A stretch of 64,000 nucleotides of DNA from Spirosoma endbachense. GTDB lineage: Bacteria > Bacteroidota > Bacteroidia > Cytophagales > Spirosomataceae. Shown piece by piece: positions 1 through 9,200 of this stretch (the stretch's first letter is position 1; the number at the start of each line of letters is the position of its first letter). The notes below the pieces were generated by a model. That model was given only the letters and a program-made list of their open reading frames with translations. It was not told where the DNA came from and searched no databases. The stretch lies in contig NZ_CP045997.1 of NCBI RefSeq assembly GCF_010233585.1, positions 8,234,852 to 8,298,851 of the forward strand, in the 5' to 3' direction. The position numbers and the translations under genes are program-made.

Positions 1-185
1 AAATGGTGGCGTATCATCAGATTGATTTGCCGCAGGACTTATCGAAAGACTGGAGCGATGATACGATTACACAAATGGCGCATGTATCGTACAACCTGCC
101 ACATATGTGGCTGCACGCCATCGGCGACAACTGGCAGGAAGTGATTACAATCGATCTGCTGAAAGACCTGTTCCGGCGGTTGTAA
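1..185 (+). CDS. C-terminal fragment, probable iron-containing alcohol dehydrogenase family (KdnB-like?)
   Basis: The window opens inside this gene. Only about 60 C-terminal residues are visible, and the first visible Met (base 3) need not be the start. The tail has the pattern LP..L, then PHMWLHAIGDNW, then LLKDLFRRL. This resembles, from memory, the C-terminus of iron-containing alcohol dehydrogenases encoded beside Kdo genes in Bacteroidota. The stop is 27 bp before lspA, so co-transcription with lspA and kdsA is likely. If the family call is right, the neighbourhood suggests the 8-oxidase KdnB that starts 8-amino-Kdo synthesis. The metal and NAD sites lie outside the window, so the family rests on the tail alone. 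Confidence 0.4.
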   Translation, partial: MVAYHQIDLPQDLSKDWSDDTITQMAHVSYNLPHMWLHAIGDNWQEVITIDLLKDLFRRL

Positions 186-212
186 GAGAAAGACTATAGT
201 CCCTGGCTACTG

Positions 213-716
213 ATGAAACGCTCACTGAGAATCCTCCTTATTGTACTCACCGTATTGGTAAATATCGGGTGCGACCAGGTGTCAAAAAAGGTAGTGAGAG
301 AGAAGATTAGCTATGGGGAAAGCATTCGACTTCTGGATAGCCATTTAACAGTAACCAAGGTTGAAAATACTGGCGCTTTCCTGAGCTTGGGCGAATCGTT
401 ACCGCCATTTCTTAAACAACTATTGCTGCTGATCTTGCCTCTGATCGCAATAAGCCTGGGTTTTGCTTATCTGTTGGTTAAATTCAAAACACCCCGGTTG
501 TTTGTAATCGGAGCGTGTTTTGTGATTGGCGGTGGCATCGGCAATATGATCGACCGGATGGCTTACGGCTCAGTGACAGATTTTCTGCACATCAGCTTTG
601 GTATTTTTCAAACCGGGATCTTCAACATGGCTGATGTGTCGGTCATGCTGGGAGCCGGATTTATTTTGCTCTCGTCGTTCCTGAAAACCCGGAAGGATGA
701 GAACCAGCTAATTTAA
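213..716 (+). CDS. lspA: Lipoprotein signal peptidase (signal peptidase II)
   Basis: Inner-membrane aspartyl protease that cuts the signal peptide from diacylglyceryl-modified prolipoproteins. The 167 residues match the family length and hold four hydrophobic segments (about 5-20, 67-90, 95-112, 136-156). The conserved DQ near the first membrane segment (21-22), NTGAF (52-56), GNMIDR with catalytic Asp114 and FNMAD with catalytic Asp141 are all present. The start is the only Met before the first membrane segment. It lies 27 bp after the upstream gene and 12 bp before kdsA, so it is embedded in an envelope operon. The window encodes lipoprotein-like substrates, such as the cyclotransferase at 13601-14704. 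Confidence 0.97.
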   Translation: MKRSLRILLIVLTVLVNIGCDQVSKKVVREKISYGESIRLLDSHLTVTKVENTGAFLSLGESLPPFLKQLLLLILPLIAISLGFAYLLVKFKTPRLFVIGACFVIGGGIGNMIDRMAYGSVTDFLHISFGIFQTGIFNMADVSVMLGAGFILLSSFLKTRKDENQLI

Positions 717-728
717 AACGACAAACCA

Positions 729-1580
729 ATGTCTCAAAAAATCGTTCGCGTTGGCGACATCGAATGCGGGTCGGATGAGTTATTTCTCATTTCAGGGCCC
801 TGCGTTATCGAAGACGAAAAAATCATGATGACGGTGGCCGAACAACTCCGGGAAATCCAGGAGCGGGTCGGCATCAAGATCATTTATAAATCATCATTCC
901 AGAAAGATAACCGGTCAAGCCTGAACTACTACAATGGCCCCGGTATCGAAAAAGGGATGAAGATTCTGGCGAAGGTAAAGGAGCAGTTCGGCTTCCCATT
1001 GCTGACCGATGTGCATTATCCGGATCAATGTGCGCCCGTTGCAGAAGTGGTCGATGTGCTGCAAATTCCGGCTTACCTCTGTATGCAAACGATGCTGGTG
1101 GTGGCTGCTGCTAAAACAGGGCGTGTTGTCAATGTGAAACACGGCCAGTTTCTGGCACCGGAAAACATGAAACACCCGGTCAAAAAGATCGAAGATTCGG
1201 GTAACGACCAAATCATTCTGACCGAGCGCGGCTACACATTCGGGTATAACGACCTCGTGGTCGATCCACGTAGCTTCTACCACATGGCCCGTACCAACTA
1301 TCCGGTTGTGTTCGACGTAACGCATGCCATCCGGAAGTACGGTATTCCTTCAGCTGATGCGAAGGGAGGAGCCCGTGAATACCTACCCGTACTGGCCCGT
1401 GCAGGTGTGGCGGCTGGTGTCGACGGATTGTTCGTTGAAACGCATACCTGCCCATCGGAAGCTCTTTGTGATGCCGCCAGTCAGCTGGATATTCGTTATC
1501 TGGAAGAATTTTTGAAACCGTTGCTCGAACTGCATGCGGTTGAAGTAAAATACCGCAATACCCTGCCAGAATTGGCCTAA
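729..1580 (+). CDS. kdsA: 3-deoxy-8-phosphooctulonate synthase (KDO-8-P synthase), metal-dependent class
   Basis: Condenses phosphoenolpyruvate with arabinose 5-phosphate to Kdo 8-phosphate, the first committed step of the LPS inner-core sugar; cytoplasmic. The 283 residues carry KSSFQKDNRSS (about 54-64), the HGQF segment near 138 and FDVTHA. Residue 25 is Cys, in SGPC, where E. coli KdsA has Asn. With His199, Glu237 and Asp248 this gives the four metal ligands of the class II (Aquifex-type) enzyme. It follows lspA by 12 bp and is followed within 5 bp by a long hairpin, then by the phosphatase and kdsB genes of the same pathway. Confidence 0.97.
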   Translation: MSQKIVRVGDIECGSDELFLISGPCVIEDEKIMMTVAEQLREIQERVGIKIIYKSSFQKDNRSSLNYYNGPGIEKGMKILAKVKEQFGFPLLTDVHYPDQCAPVAEVVDVLQIPAYLCMQTMLVVAAAKTGRVVNVKHGQFLAPENMKHPVKKIEDSGNDQIILTERGYTFGYNDLVVDPRSFYHMARTNYPVVFDVTHAIRKYGIPSADAKGGAREYLPVLARAGVAAGVDGLFVETHTCPSEALCDAASQLDIRYLEEFLKPLLELHAVEVKYRNTLPELA

Positions 1581-1584
1581 CTAG

Positions 1585-1649
1585 TGAAGCATTAAGCGTA
1601 CAACGTGAAGAATAGAACTGTATCTTCATGTTGTACGCTTAATGCTTCA
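1585..1649. terminator. Long hairpin after kdsA
   Basis: A perfect 20-bp inverted repeat (1585-1604 with 1630-1649) is extended inward by a near-match of about 6 bp around a short loop. It starts 5 bp after the kdsA stop. There is no U-tract, so it is not a textbook intrinsic terminator. Its position suggests termination, partial read-through control or 3'-end protection between kdsA and the next gene (inference). Confidence 0.6.
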
Positions 1650-1658
1650 GTCTGCTAA

Positions 1659-2366
1659 ATGACTGAACTAGAACAGACTTTCACCGCGCTTGGCGGTCAA
1701 TTTGTAACGCCCGCCGATGCGTTGACGGAAAAACTTAAAGCCATTCGGGCAATCGTTTTCGACTGGGACGGCGTTTTTAACGACGGTATTAAAACCGAAG
1801 CGGGTAGCAGCTCGTTCAGCGAAGTCGACTCGATGGGAACGAACCTGCTGCGATTCGGTTTCTGGCTGCATCATGGCGGTCAACTGCCTGCCGTGGCTAT
1901 CGTGACGGGCGTAACCAACAACCTGGCCGATGCGCTTGTTCGCAGAGAGCACTTCCACGCCTGTTATTCGCAGGCAAAAAATAAGGTTGAGGTACTGGCG
2001 CATTTTCTGGATCAGCATAATCTTCAGCCAAAAGACGTTGCCTTTTTCTTCGATGATGCGCTCGATCTATCCGTTGCCGAGGTAGCTGGTGTTCGGATCA
2101 TGGTTCGCCGGAAGGCTAACCCATTGTTTACCAAGTACGTTATTCAAAATGGGTATGTCGACTATATAACGGGTTGCCAAAGCGGGCAGTTTGCGGTGCG
2201 CGAGGGCTGCGAACTCATGCTGGGTTTGCTCGGGCAATTCGATACGGTTATGGGTGAACGGCTTCGCTACCGACCCGTTTACGATCAATACTATCAGCAA
2301 CGGCAGGCCATCGAACCCGACTACTGGACGGTTGGCGTGGATGGACCGGAGCGAAAAAATAGTTAA
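1659..2366 (+). CDS. KdsC-like HAD phosphatase, divergent and long
   Basis: HAD-family phosphatase, most likely releasing phosphate from Kdo 8-phosphate, because it sits between kdsA and kdsB. Motif I is FDWDG (Asp35, Asp37), motif II VTG (Thr83), motif III AKNK (Lys107 or Lys109) and motif IV FFFDDALD (Asp132, Asp133). KdsC normally has DxDG, then GDD with a following Asp; here the order is kept but the local sequence differs. The C-terminal part (AVREGCELML) also follows KdsC. At 235 residues it is about 50 longer than usual, with an N-terminal extension of about 25 residues and a C-terminal tail rich in Tyr and Gln. Substrate is inferred from context. Confidence 0.75.
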   Translation: MTELEQTFTALGGQFVTPADALTEKLKAIRAIVFDWDGVFNDGIKTEAGSSSFSEVDSMGTNLLRFGFWLHHGGQLPAVAIVTGVTNNLADALVRREHFHACYSQAKNKVEVLAHFLDQHNLQPKDVAFFFDDALDLSVAEVAGVRIMVRRKANPLFTKYVIQNGYVDYITGCQSGQFAVREGCELMLGLLGQFDTVMGERLRYRPVYDQYYQQRQAIEPDYWTVGVDGPERKNS

Positions 2367-2452
2367 TTGGCTGATGGAGTTGATTGTATCGATTCGTTTT
2401 TACATCGACAGGCCCTTTATCTAAAAGCCAGTATCCAACATCTATTACTAAC

Positions 2453-3208
2453 ATGATAATCGGTATCATTCCAGCCCGCTACGGCTCAACACGGTTTCCG
2501 GGAAAACCCCTGGCCGATATTGGCGGTAAGTCTATGATTCAGCGTGTTCTGGAGCAGGCATGGCAAGCACAGTCATTGGACAAAGTTGTTGTCGCAACGG
2601 ATGATGAGCGTATTGCTGAAGCCGTTCTTCGGCTCGGGGGCGAAGCCATCATGACGCGAACCGATCATCCGAGTGGAACTGATCGTTGCTGGGAAGCATA
2701 CAGCCGACTCATTGCCGAAAAAGAAGTAAAGGCAAGTGTATCGGATTACATCATCAATATTCAGGGCGATGAGCCATTTATCGATCCCGAACAGATCAAT
2801 GAACTGGCTGCTATTCTGGACGGCACTGTCGAACTGGCTACGCAGATGTCATCCGTGGATTCGGCTGAGCTGTTGCATAATCCGAAGGAGGCCAAGATCA
2901 TTATCAACGCACGAAATGAAGCGCTGTATTTCAGCCGGGCGGCCATTCCTTATTTATGGGGTCTGGACCCAGCAGTCTGGCATCAGCATCACGCTTACCA
3001 TCGTCATGTTGGCTTGTATGCCTACCGGGCTGATGTTCTGGAGAAAATCACAGAACTCCCCCCTTCTCCGCTCGAACAGGCCGAATCGCTGGAACAATTA
3101 CGCTGGCTCGAAGCCGGATATCGCATCAAACTGGTTGAAACGCAGTTTCAGACCCCGAGTGTCGATGATCCGGCAGATATAGAAAAGGCTTTACGAAGCG
3201 TGCAGTAG
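2453..3208 (+). CDS. kdsB: 3-deoxy-manno-octulosonate cytidylyltransferase (CMP-Kdo synthetase)
   Basis: Activates Kdo (or 8-amino-Kdo in some bacteria) with CTP to CMP-Kdo for transfer to lipid A. The start at 2453 gives MIIGIIPARYGSTRF, the canonical N-terminus; an upstream in-frame ATG at 2384 would add residues unlike the family. The 251 residues include the nucleotide-binding ARYGSTRFPGKP motif (8-19) and NIQGDEPFI. The gene is 86 bp after the KdsC-like gene. Its last 18 bp overlap the convergent glycosyltransferase gene. Sequence inspection cannot decide between Kdo and Kdo8N specificity. Confidence 0.95.
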   Translation: MIIGIIPARYGSTRFPGKPLADIGGKSMIQRVLEQAWQAQSLDKVVVATDDERIAEAVLRLGGEAIMTRTDHPSGTDRCWEAYSRLIAEKEVKASVSDYIINIQGDEPFIDPEQINELAAILDGTVELATQMSSVDSAELLHNPKEAKIIINARNEALYFSRAAIPYLWGLDPAVWHQHHAYHRHVGLYAYRADVLEKITELPPSPLEQAESLEQLRWLEAGYRIKLVETQFQTPSVDDPADIEKALRSVQ

Positions 3209-4360
3209 TTGAGGGCTGGTTGTTTGGGGCTGCGTCCAGATTTGATACTGCACCCGTGCCCACACCAACAGGCACGGCACCGCTTTAGCGCTATAGGGTT
3301 GGAATAACTCCCGCTGAACCACCGCCGGGAAAATGTCGGTGGGGGAGAGCGATGTAAAGATAACGACCAGCGCCAGCAGCATTTGATCCAGTTGCGTGGG
3401 TGCGTCAAGCGTTATCCACCATAACGCCACCCCCGTTACGGCCAGCACGTAGGTAGGCGACTCGGCCATTTTATTGAAGACGATCATAAACAGCAGAAAG
3501 TACGCGACCATCCGCCGTTGAAACAGCCGATCCTGCCAAAGTCCGAACCGCAGAAAGGGTAACAGAAACAGGATGGCACCAATCGTTTCGATGATGCGGT
3601 AATTGCCGTCGGTTTTTTCCATACCGAACCAGGCTTGTGCAATACCCATCACTGACACCTGCAAACCTAACTTGCTGACAACGATAACATCGAACCATTC
3701 GCGGTATTCGGCCAGCAAATGGTCGAGCGGGATCATGGTGAGGGGAACGCTGCCAAGCAGGATTGTCCAGGCAATCATAGCCAGAATGAATTGTGGCTTT
3801 TTGGGGTAAAAGAGGAAGAAGCCCGCAGCCGCCATGCCATAAAATTTTATAAATCCGCACAGGACAAAAAAGAAGGCTGCCTGCCAGACGCGCTCGTTGC
3901 GGAGATCATACAGGCCAAGCAGCATAGCGCCCACAATGAGGTTGTTGCTTTGCAGATTCTGAGCGGTAATCAACGCTTCGAGAATAATAATCAACAGAGC
4001 CGTACGCCGTTGTTTGGCGGGGTCCTTTTCGTCGGATAGATAGAACCAGACTCCCACAAGAAGCACGAGTGTATTTAGCAGGTTCCACAGGATGATGCCC
4101 AGCCAATCGGGAAGGTAATAGAATGGGCCCATCAGCCAGGCAAAGGTCGGGCTGTATTTGTAATTGTCGAAATACAGGTTAGGATGCAGACCGTAAATAC
4201 TTTTGTCCAGAAGCAGGTTATGGAACGGCTTGGCAAACATCAGGTAGTTGTTGTAATTGCCGAATCCCAGGAGATAGTTCTGAACTGCCACCAGGCAGAA
4301 AAGAAAGATATAAAGCCCAATAGTACGGGGTAAGGTCAAAAAACGGAGGACGCGCTGCAA
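3191..4360 (-). CDS. Glycosyltransferase family 87 (DUF2029) integral membrane protein
   Basis: A 389-residue polytopic membrane protein with roughly 9-10 hydrophobic segments. The family uses polyprenyl-phosphate sugars to glycosylate extracytoplasmic acceptors (known for mycobacterial members). The N-terminal half keeps the large periplasmic-loop pattern of the family, including YGLHPNLYFDNYKYSP and a following PDWLG. The last 18 bp overlap the end of kdsB on the other strand, so the two transcripts are antisense at their 3' ends. Acceptor and donor cannot be deduced. Confidence 0.75.
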   Translation of the reverse strand: MQRVLRFLTLPRTIGLYIFLFCLVAVQNYLLGFGNYNNYLMFAKPFHNLLLDKSIYGLHPNLYFDNYKYSPTFAWLMGPFYYLPDWLGIILWNLLNTLVLLVGVWFYLSDEKDPAKQRRTALLIIILEALITAQNLQSNNLIVGAMLLGLYDLRNERVWQAAFFFVLCGFIKFYGMAAAGFFLFYPKKPQFILAMIAWTILLGSVPLTMIPLDHLLAEYREWFDVIVVSKLGLQVSVMGIAQAWFGMEKTDGNYRIIETIGAILFLLPFLRFGLWQDRLFQRRMVAYFLLFMIVFNKMAESPTYVLAVTGVALWWITLDAPTQLDQMLLALVVIFTSLSPTDIFPAVVQRELFQPYSAKAVPCLLVWARVQYQIWTQPQTTSPQLLHAS

Positions 4361-4406
4361 AGTCAGGAAGGTTCGTTACTTTCCGTAAAATTAATCAGTT
4401 ATTGTA

Positions 4407-4466
4407 GCACTTTCGCAAAAAGCCGTGCATGGTTATAAACTGTGGTACGGCTTTTTGCGAAAGTGC
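4407..4466. repeat. 20-bp perfect inverted repeat in a divergent promoter region
   Basis: Arms 4407-4426 and 4447-4466 are exact reverse complements around a 20-nt loop. Unlike the other long hairpins in this window, it lies between two genes that both read away from it (starts at 4360 on minus and 4505 on plus), so it cannot terminate either. It could be an operator, a 5'-leader structure, or an attenuator of an unmapped transcript. Confidence 0.6.
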
Positions 4467-4470
4467 CGAA

Positions 4471-4497
4471 TTGATACAACTGGCTGGTTTATCTTTG
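4471..4497 (+). promoter_or_regulatory. Bacteroidota-type promoter of the thiamine pyrophosphokinase gene
   Basis: TATCTTTG at 4490-4497 matches the TAnnTTTG consensus fully; a partial -33 element (TTG at 4471-4473) lies 16 bp upstream. The start codon is only 7 bp downstream, so transcription would start at or within a few bases of the ATG. Confidence 0.55.
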
Positions 4498-4504
4498 TCT
4501 GATT

Positions 4505-5167
4505 ATGTCCTCTCATCACATTGTCCGCGAAAAGCAGGAGCCTGCCTTATTGATTGCCAACGGCGAAGCCTGCCAGCCTGAACTCCTGGGGCAACTTCTG
4601 GAATGGAGCCCAACCGTAGTTGTGCTCGATAGTGCCATCTGGCGGGTGCTCGATCTGGGTATAAAAGTAGACGTGCTACTTGGCGATTTCGACCATAACA
4701 TAGACCTGGATTTGATTCGGGCCCAGCAGTATCCCCTCGACATTGTTCATACGCCCGATCAGGAAAAAACGGATCTTGACAAAGGGATCGAATACCTGAT
4801 CGAACGCGGTTTTCCAGCCGTCAATATTGTGTGGGCTACCGGTCGCCGGGCCGACCACAGCCTGACGAACATGACCAATATTGTTCGTTATAAAGACCAG
4901 ATTCGGATTATGATGATCGATGATCACTCTAAAATATTCCCGCTCGTTGGTCGATTTGAAAAATGGTATGAAGCCGGAACACCGCTATCACTGATTCCGG
5001 TTGGAACCGTAACCGGTTTTACGTCTGAAGGCTTAAAATACAATCTTCAGGATGCTACCCTGACGCTCGGCTACCGAACCAGTAGCAGCAACGAAGCGGC
5101 CGAAGATGGGTTCGTGCGTATCGAGGCCCAAACCGGCGATTTGCTGATTATGGAGTGCTGGGATTGA
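4505..5167 (+). CDS. Thiamine pyrophosphokinase (thiamine diphosphokinase)
   Basis: Transfers pyrophosphate from ATP to thiamine, making the cofactor TPP; cytoplasmic. Diagnostic motifs are LLGDFD (58-63, Mg and phosphate binding), DQEKTDLDKGI (85-95) and ATGRRADHSL (111-120). The C-terminal thiamine-binding beta domain follows (LSLIPVGTVTGFTSEGLKY). The 220 residues fit the family. It is a single gene with its own promoter and is convergent with the acyltransferase (9-bp gap). The strong upstream promoter and near-absent leader argue against a TPP riboswitch. Confidence 0.9.
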   Translation: MSSHHIVREKQEPALLIANGEACQPELLGQLLEWSPTVVVLDSAIWRVLDLGIKVDVLLGDFDHNIDLDLIRAQQYPLDIVHTPDQEKTDLDKGIEYLIERGFPAVNIVWATGRRADHSLTNMTNIVRYKDQIRIMMIDDHSKIFPLVGRFEKWYEAGTPLSLIPVGTVTGFTSEGLKYNLQDATLTLGYRTSSSNEAAEDGFVRIEAQTGDLLIMECWD

Positions 5168-5176
5168 TTTCAGCAA

Positions 5177-6259
5177 TTACCCTGACCGTAGTTTTCGCTG
5201 CAAGGGCTTTTCAATCCAGGTGTATAAGCTGAGAGCAATAAGCACCAGCAACGCAAACAATACTCCGGAATTCGAACCACCTATCATGTGTTGCACTAGT
5301 CTGGCAATAACGCCGATGTGAATCAGATAAAACGCGTAAGAACTTCGACCCAATGCCTGCATGATCGGATGGGCTAAAAATCGCTGTAGACCAGATGGCT
5401 CCTGAACCAGCCCAAGTAACAAAAGGCCAATACCAACAGGGAGGATAAAATTGTAAACGACGACCTCACTCCATAGCTGCATTTCTGAATTTGTTATTAT
5501 ACGAGCTATGTATGTCTGCCAACCCATGCAGCTACAGATCAGCAACAAACCCTTGCTCGTGACATGACGAATACCTGGGAGTTTGTCCTGATCCCATCGA
5601 TGAGCGAGCCACATACCCGTTACGAACTCAAACGACCGCCCGAAAAACGTGTAAAAGAGCACGAACGGGAAACTGCCGAAAAGACCGTGCCAGTTCAATG
5701 CACCAATAGTCAGCCATAAAAACAGGCCCAGACTTACCAAAGTGATTGTAAGCAGAAATGGCCCCCAGCGCCGAAGGAGAACGAATAGCCAGGGCACTAC
5801 CAGATAGAAACATTCCTCAACCGTCAGACTCCAGCTTTGGGCAATTCCGCTAAATTTATATGGCTCGAATAAGCCTTTAGCCAAGGTTAGGTTGAGAACA
5901 AAGTCGAACCAATGTGCTGGCTTACCCTGGACAATCGAAATGCCACTTGTCAACACCAGAAGCAGGGTGTAGAGCGGAACAATTCGGGCGAATCGATTCT
6001 GGTAATACAGGCGCCATGACCAGTGTGTCCTGCTGAAATACGACTCGGCGTATCGGTGATAAATCAGGAAACCACTGAGCACGAAAAACACAGTAACACC
6101 AATGTAACCCTGGGCTATCAGCTGGTGTGTCCACCCGTCGGTTGCGACAGGATTATAATGATGCAGAAAAACCAGATAGGCCGCTACCGCCCGCAACCCC
6201 GTCAAAGCGGGTACATATAGACCAACGCTGGTTGATGGATGCGTACTCGTGGCAAACAT
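5177..6259 (-). CDS. Acyltransferase family 3 (OafA/YrhL-like) membrane O-acyltransferase
   Basis: A 360-residue protein with about 10 membrane segments. The family moves acyl groups, often acetyl, onto extracytoplasmic sugars such as O-antigen or exopolysaccharide. Visible markers are the catalytic-type His pair in FLHHYNP (His33, His34), the RxxxP..Y block (ARIVPLYTLL) and SLTVEECFYLVVPWL. Its ATG overlaps the TGA of the upstream C25 protease gene by one base, so the two are translationally coupled. That coupling suggests a shared role at the cell surface, perhaps on the polysaccharide to which type IX cargo is attached (inference). Confidence 0.85.
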   Translation of the reverse strand: MFATSTHPSTSVGLYVPALTGLRAVAAYLVFLHHYNPVATDGWTHQLIAQGYIGVTVFFVLSGFLIYHRYAESYFSRTHWSWRLYYQNRFARIVPLYTLLLVLTSGISIVQGKPAHWFDFVLNLTLAKGLFEPYKFSGIAQSWSLTVEECFYLVVPWLFVLLRRWGPFLLTITLVSLGLFLWLTIGALNWHGLFGSFPFVLFYTFFGRSFEFVTGMWLAHRWDQDKLPGIRHVTSKGLLLICSCMGWQTYIARIITNSEMQLWSEVVVYNFILPVGIGLLLLGLVQEPSGLQRFLAHPIMQALGRSSYAFYLIHIGVIARLVQHMIGGSNSGVLFALLVLIALSLYTWIEKPLQRKLRSG

Positions 6260-9200
6260 CAGCGTGTCAGGATGATCCGGCCGCGCAATTTTTCACTCAA
6301 CCCATCGGCAATAGGCCAGTTCTGTCCGGCTGCGCGAACAGTTAACTGATACAGATACAATCCGGCGGGGAGCAACTCTCCCGAATCGGCGTGTCCATCC
6401 CATAGCCATTCATTTAGCCCAATGTGGCCAATAACGCTTCCCTGAGATGTTTTTAATCTACGAACTACACGCCCATGCAGATCGGAGATGGTCAGTTCGA
6501 TTGAATCGGGCGCTTTATCGCCTGTCAGTTGAAACGAAAACTTTATCTGGTCGCGAAACGGGTTTGGATAAACCGTCAGATCGGTAAGTCTCCGATCATT
6601 GATAATACGAAAGCTTACCTGATAGGGGGCAGCCGCGTTACCTACCGCATCGTGGGCCGTAACCAGTACGTGATAGAGCCCTTCGGCCAGTATTGGAGAT
6701 CTATACTGTATTCGAAAGATATTATCGGTATTCGTTGGCCGAACAATGGCGTTGCGCCAGCTAAGCCGTTCAAACGAGGTATTGCTGCCGGGTCGTTGTA
6801 AAAATAGGCCGATACCAACTGTATCGCGCCGGATTAATGATCGGTTCTCGTCGGCAACGACTACATCGATGATCGGTTGAGCCGAAATGGGCGCGCCGTC
6901 TTCGATACGGGTTCCATCGAGGGCTACTTCGAGCACAGGAGCAAACAGGTCGGGTTGAACGGCTATCGGCAAATCAAGTGTGTTATTGATAAATGAAGAC
7001 TCCGGGAGAATGAGGGGATTAATTGTCAGAATCAACCGGTTTACGCCCGGCAGTTTTTCGGTTGGAATACGCACAGTAAGACGCACCGTATCGGTGGGTG
7101 TCGGTGCTTCTATCCGCCATTGGGTTACGAGCGGTTGCGCCAGATTTGCAGCGTAGATTGTTTGTAGTACAGTCAGAGAATCCGTAAAAACATAGGGCGC
7201 GAGGTTCGTAAACTCGATTGGCAGGGTAACAACATCGCCTTGCCGAATGTCATTCGGGAGTGTATTGGTAAGCCGGATCTGCCCTTCGGGTAACCCCTGA
7301 ACCGTACTGGCTGGATCAATTAGAAACGAACCGGTTACCCATTCTTTCGGGGTCGAATCGGCTTCCCGAACCCGCCAGTAATACATAGTTTGTGGTTGGG
7401 CTGCCAGCGTTGCCGGATAGCTAATGGTCGTTTCGGCCCTGATTCGCTGGCTGAGCCTATTTGGAGTATCGAACCGGGCGGTTGTATCAAGTTCCAGATC
7501 GAACGTATGAATTCCGCTGGTCAGATACTGGGCGGTTAGTCGTATGGTGCGGGTGCTTACGGTGCCAGATAGGGGTGGGTAGATCAGGACAGGTCCTTGT
7601 CCAATAACCGTAAATTCGGCCAAAGCCCGATTATTATCCCGGTTAAGCTCATGCACTGCCCCGACCGGATTAAGAATTACCTCGACTTGATTCAGACCAA
7701 CAGCATTGCGGTCATTAGGCAAGCTTAGGGTAACTGTGTCGCGGAAAGCAACCGAGTGGGGGAGCGACAGGTTATAGATCCCTGATTCATGGCCATCGAC
7801 TAATCGGCGTATTCGGATTGGCAATGGCTCTTGCCGATATTGACCGTAATTTTCTACCACAACAGTTAATCGTACCGAATCACTCAAGGTTGTCAGATTC
7901 TGATTGCCCTGGCCCCGAATGGCGAGCCCACCCGCAGCAATGGCATAGTCGGGTGTATCAAACGGAAAGAGCCGAATGGCCGGATCGCCCTGCAACACCA
8001 TCTGCTGCGAATTCGATAAATCCCATCCGCCGGGTACCTGCGCCAATGTACGCCTGATTGTTTCCTGCTGAATTTGCCCAATCGATCTGTTGAGTTGAAT
8101 ACTGTCGGCCAACAGGTCGTAGAAGTGCCTGCTGTACCGGTCCAGCACGTCTACATACCCCAGATGACTGTTCGCGATAACGGCAATGGCACCCCGATCG
8201 GGAGTGAGAACCCAATCAGAGCTGAATGTTGGGCGACTATAAAATATGTTGCCGCTGGCACAGCCATTGATCAGCATCAACGGATATTTGCCCTTATTGA
8301 CGTAGCCTAAGGCATTATTGGAACAAAAACCAATATCCAGATCGGTCACATCAAGGCTCGAATGGCCAAAGAAGGTCATAAGGCCGACACCTTCGTTTAC
8401 CTGCTTCGCCACATTAATCGTTTCAACCGGATTGTCGGTTTTCTTCGTAATTGCCGTTATGGTCGCCCCGAGCGATTCGGCCATTGCCCGTTTGCCGTAG
8501 CCTTCCAGCAACTCCTCGAACATAGTGGCTTCGCTCGGATTGTTACCACCGCTCAAATGAAGCAATTTTTTACGCCAGGACTGGGCAACAGGCGTAGACT
8601 CAAATTCTTTTACTTTGTTGAGGTAGTCGATAACCTGCTGAGGACTTGTGGCATTAATTCGACCGGTCGGAATAGCGGGGACATCCTGAGGCTGGCCATC
8701 CAGACCAGCCGTGAATACGATGTCAGAACCCGGAAAACCAGCTGTAAGTACCAGATCGATCGTGGCCTGATTCGGATCACGCCGAACGCCCGGCGTGCCA
8801 CGGCTATGACCGATCAGCAGCAGATAACGTGGGCGGTTGGCTTCCCCGTTGCTTTGCCGGAGCATCTGGTCGGCAAAACGACGAATGGCCAGCGGATGCC
8901 GTTCGCCATAACTAAACTGATCGAATAGCTGCTGAACAGTTGTTGTCAACGTGTCATACTGGCCACCTGCTACGGAGGCCCGATAAGTGGCATAGGCTTT
9001 CACCGCGTCGGGTTGCCCCGCAGCTGGTTTCATGAGCGATTCGTGGCTGATGATGAGGTAAGTAGGCTTGCGGCCAGACCAATTTTTAAACGTAACGGGT
9101 AAAATGGCGGAAACGGCTTTAGGCTGACTACAACTTAGAAGGGTCCGGCTGGTTTCGGTATTTTGTACAACCAGTTTTACCGAGGTGCCTGAACGTGTAG

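Noticed and set aside
4426..4505. TPP riboswitch before the thiamine pyrophosphokinase gene
   Set aside because: No thi-box conserved sequence, and the promoter leaves almost no leader.
8362..8928. A 188-codon open frame on the plus strand inside the C25 protease gene
   Set aside because: Antisense shadow of the protease; composition follows the complementary codons, and there is no promoter or known family.
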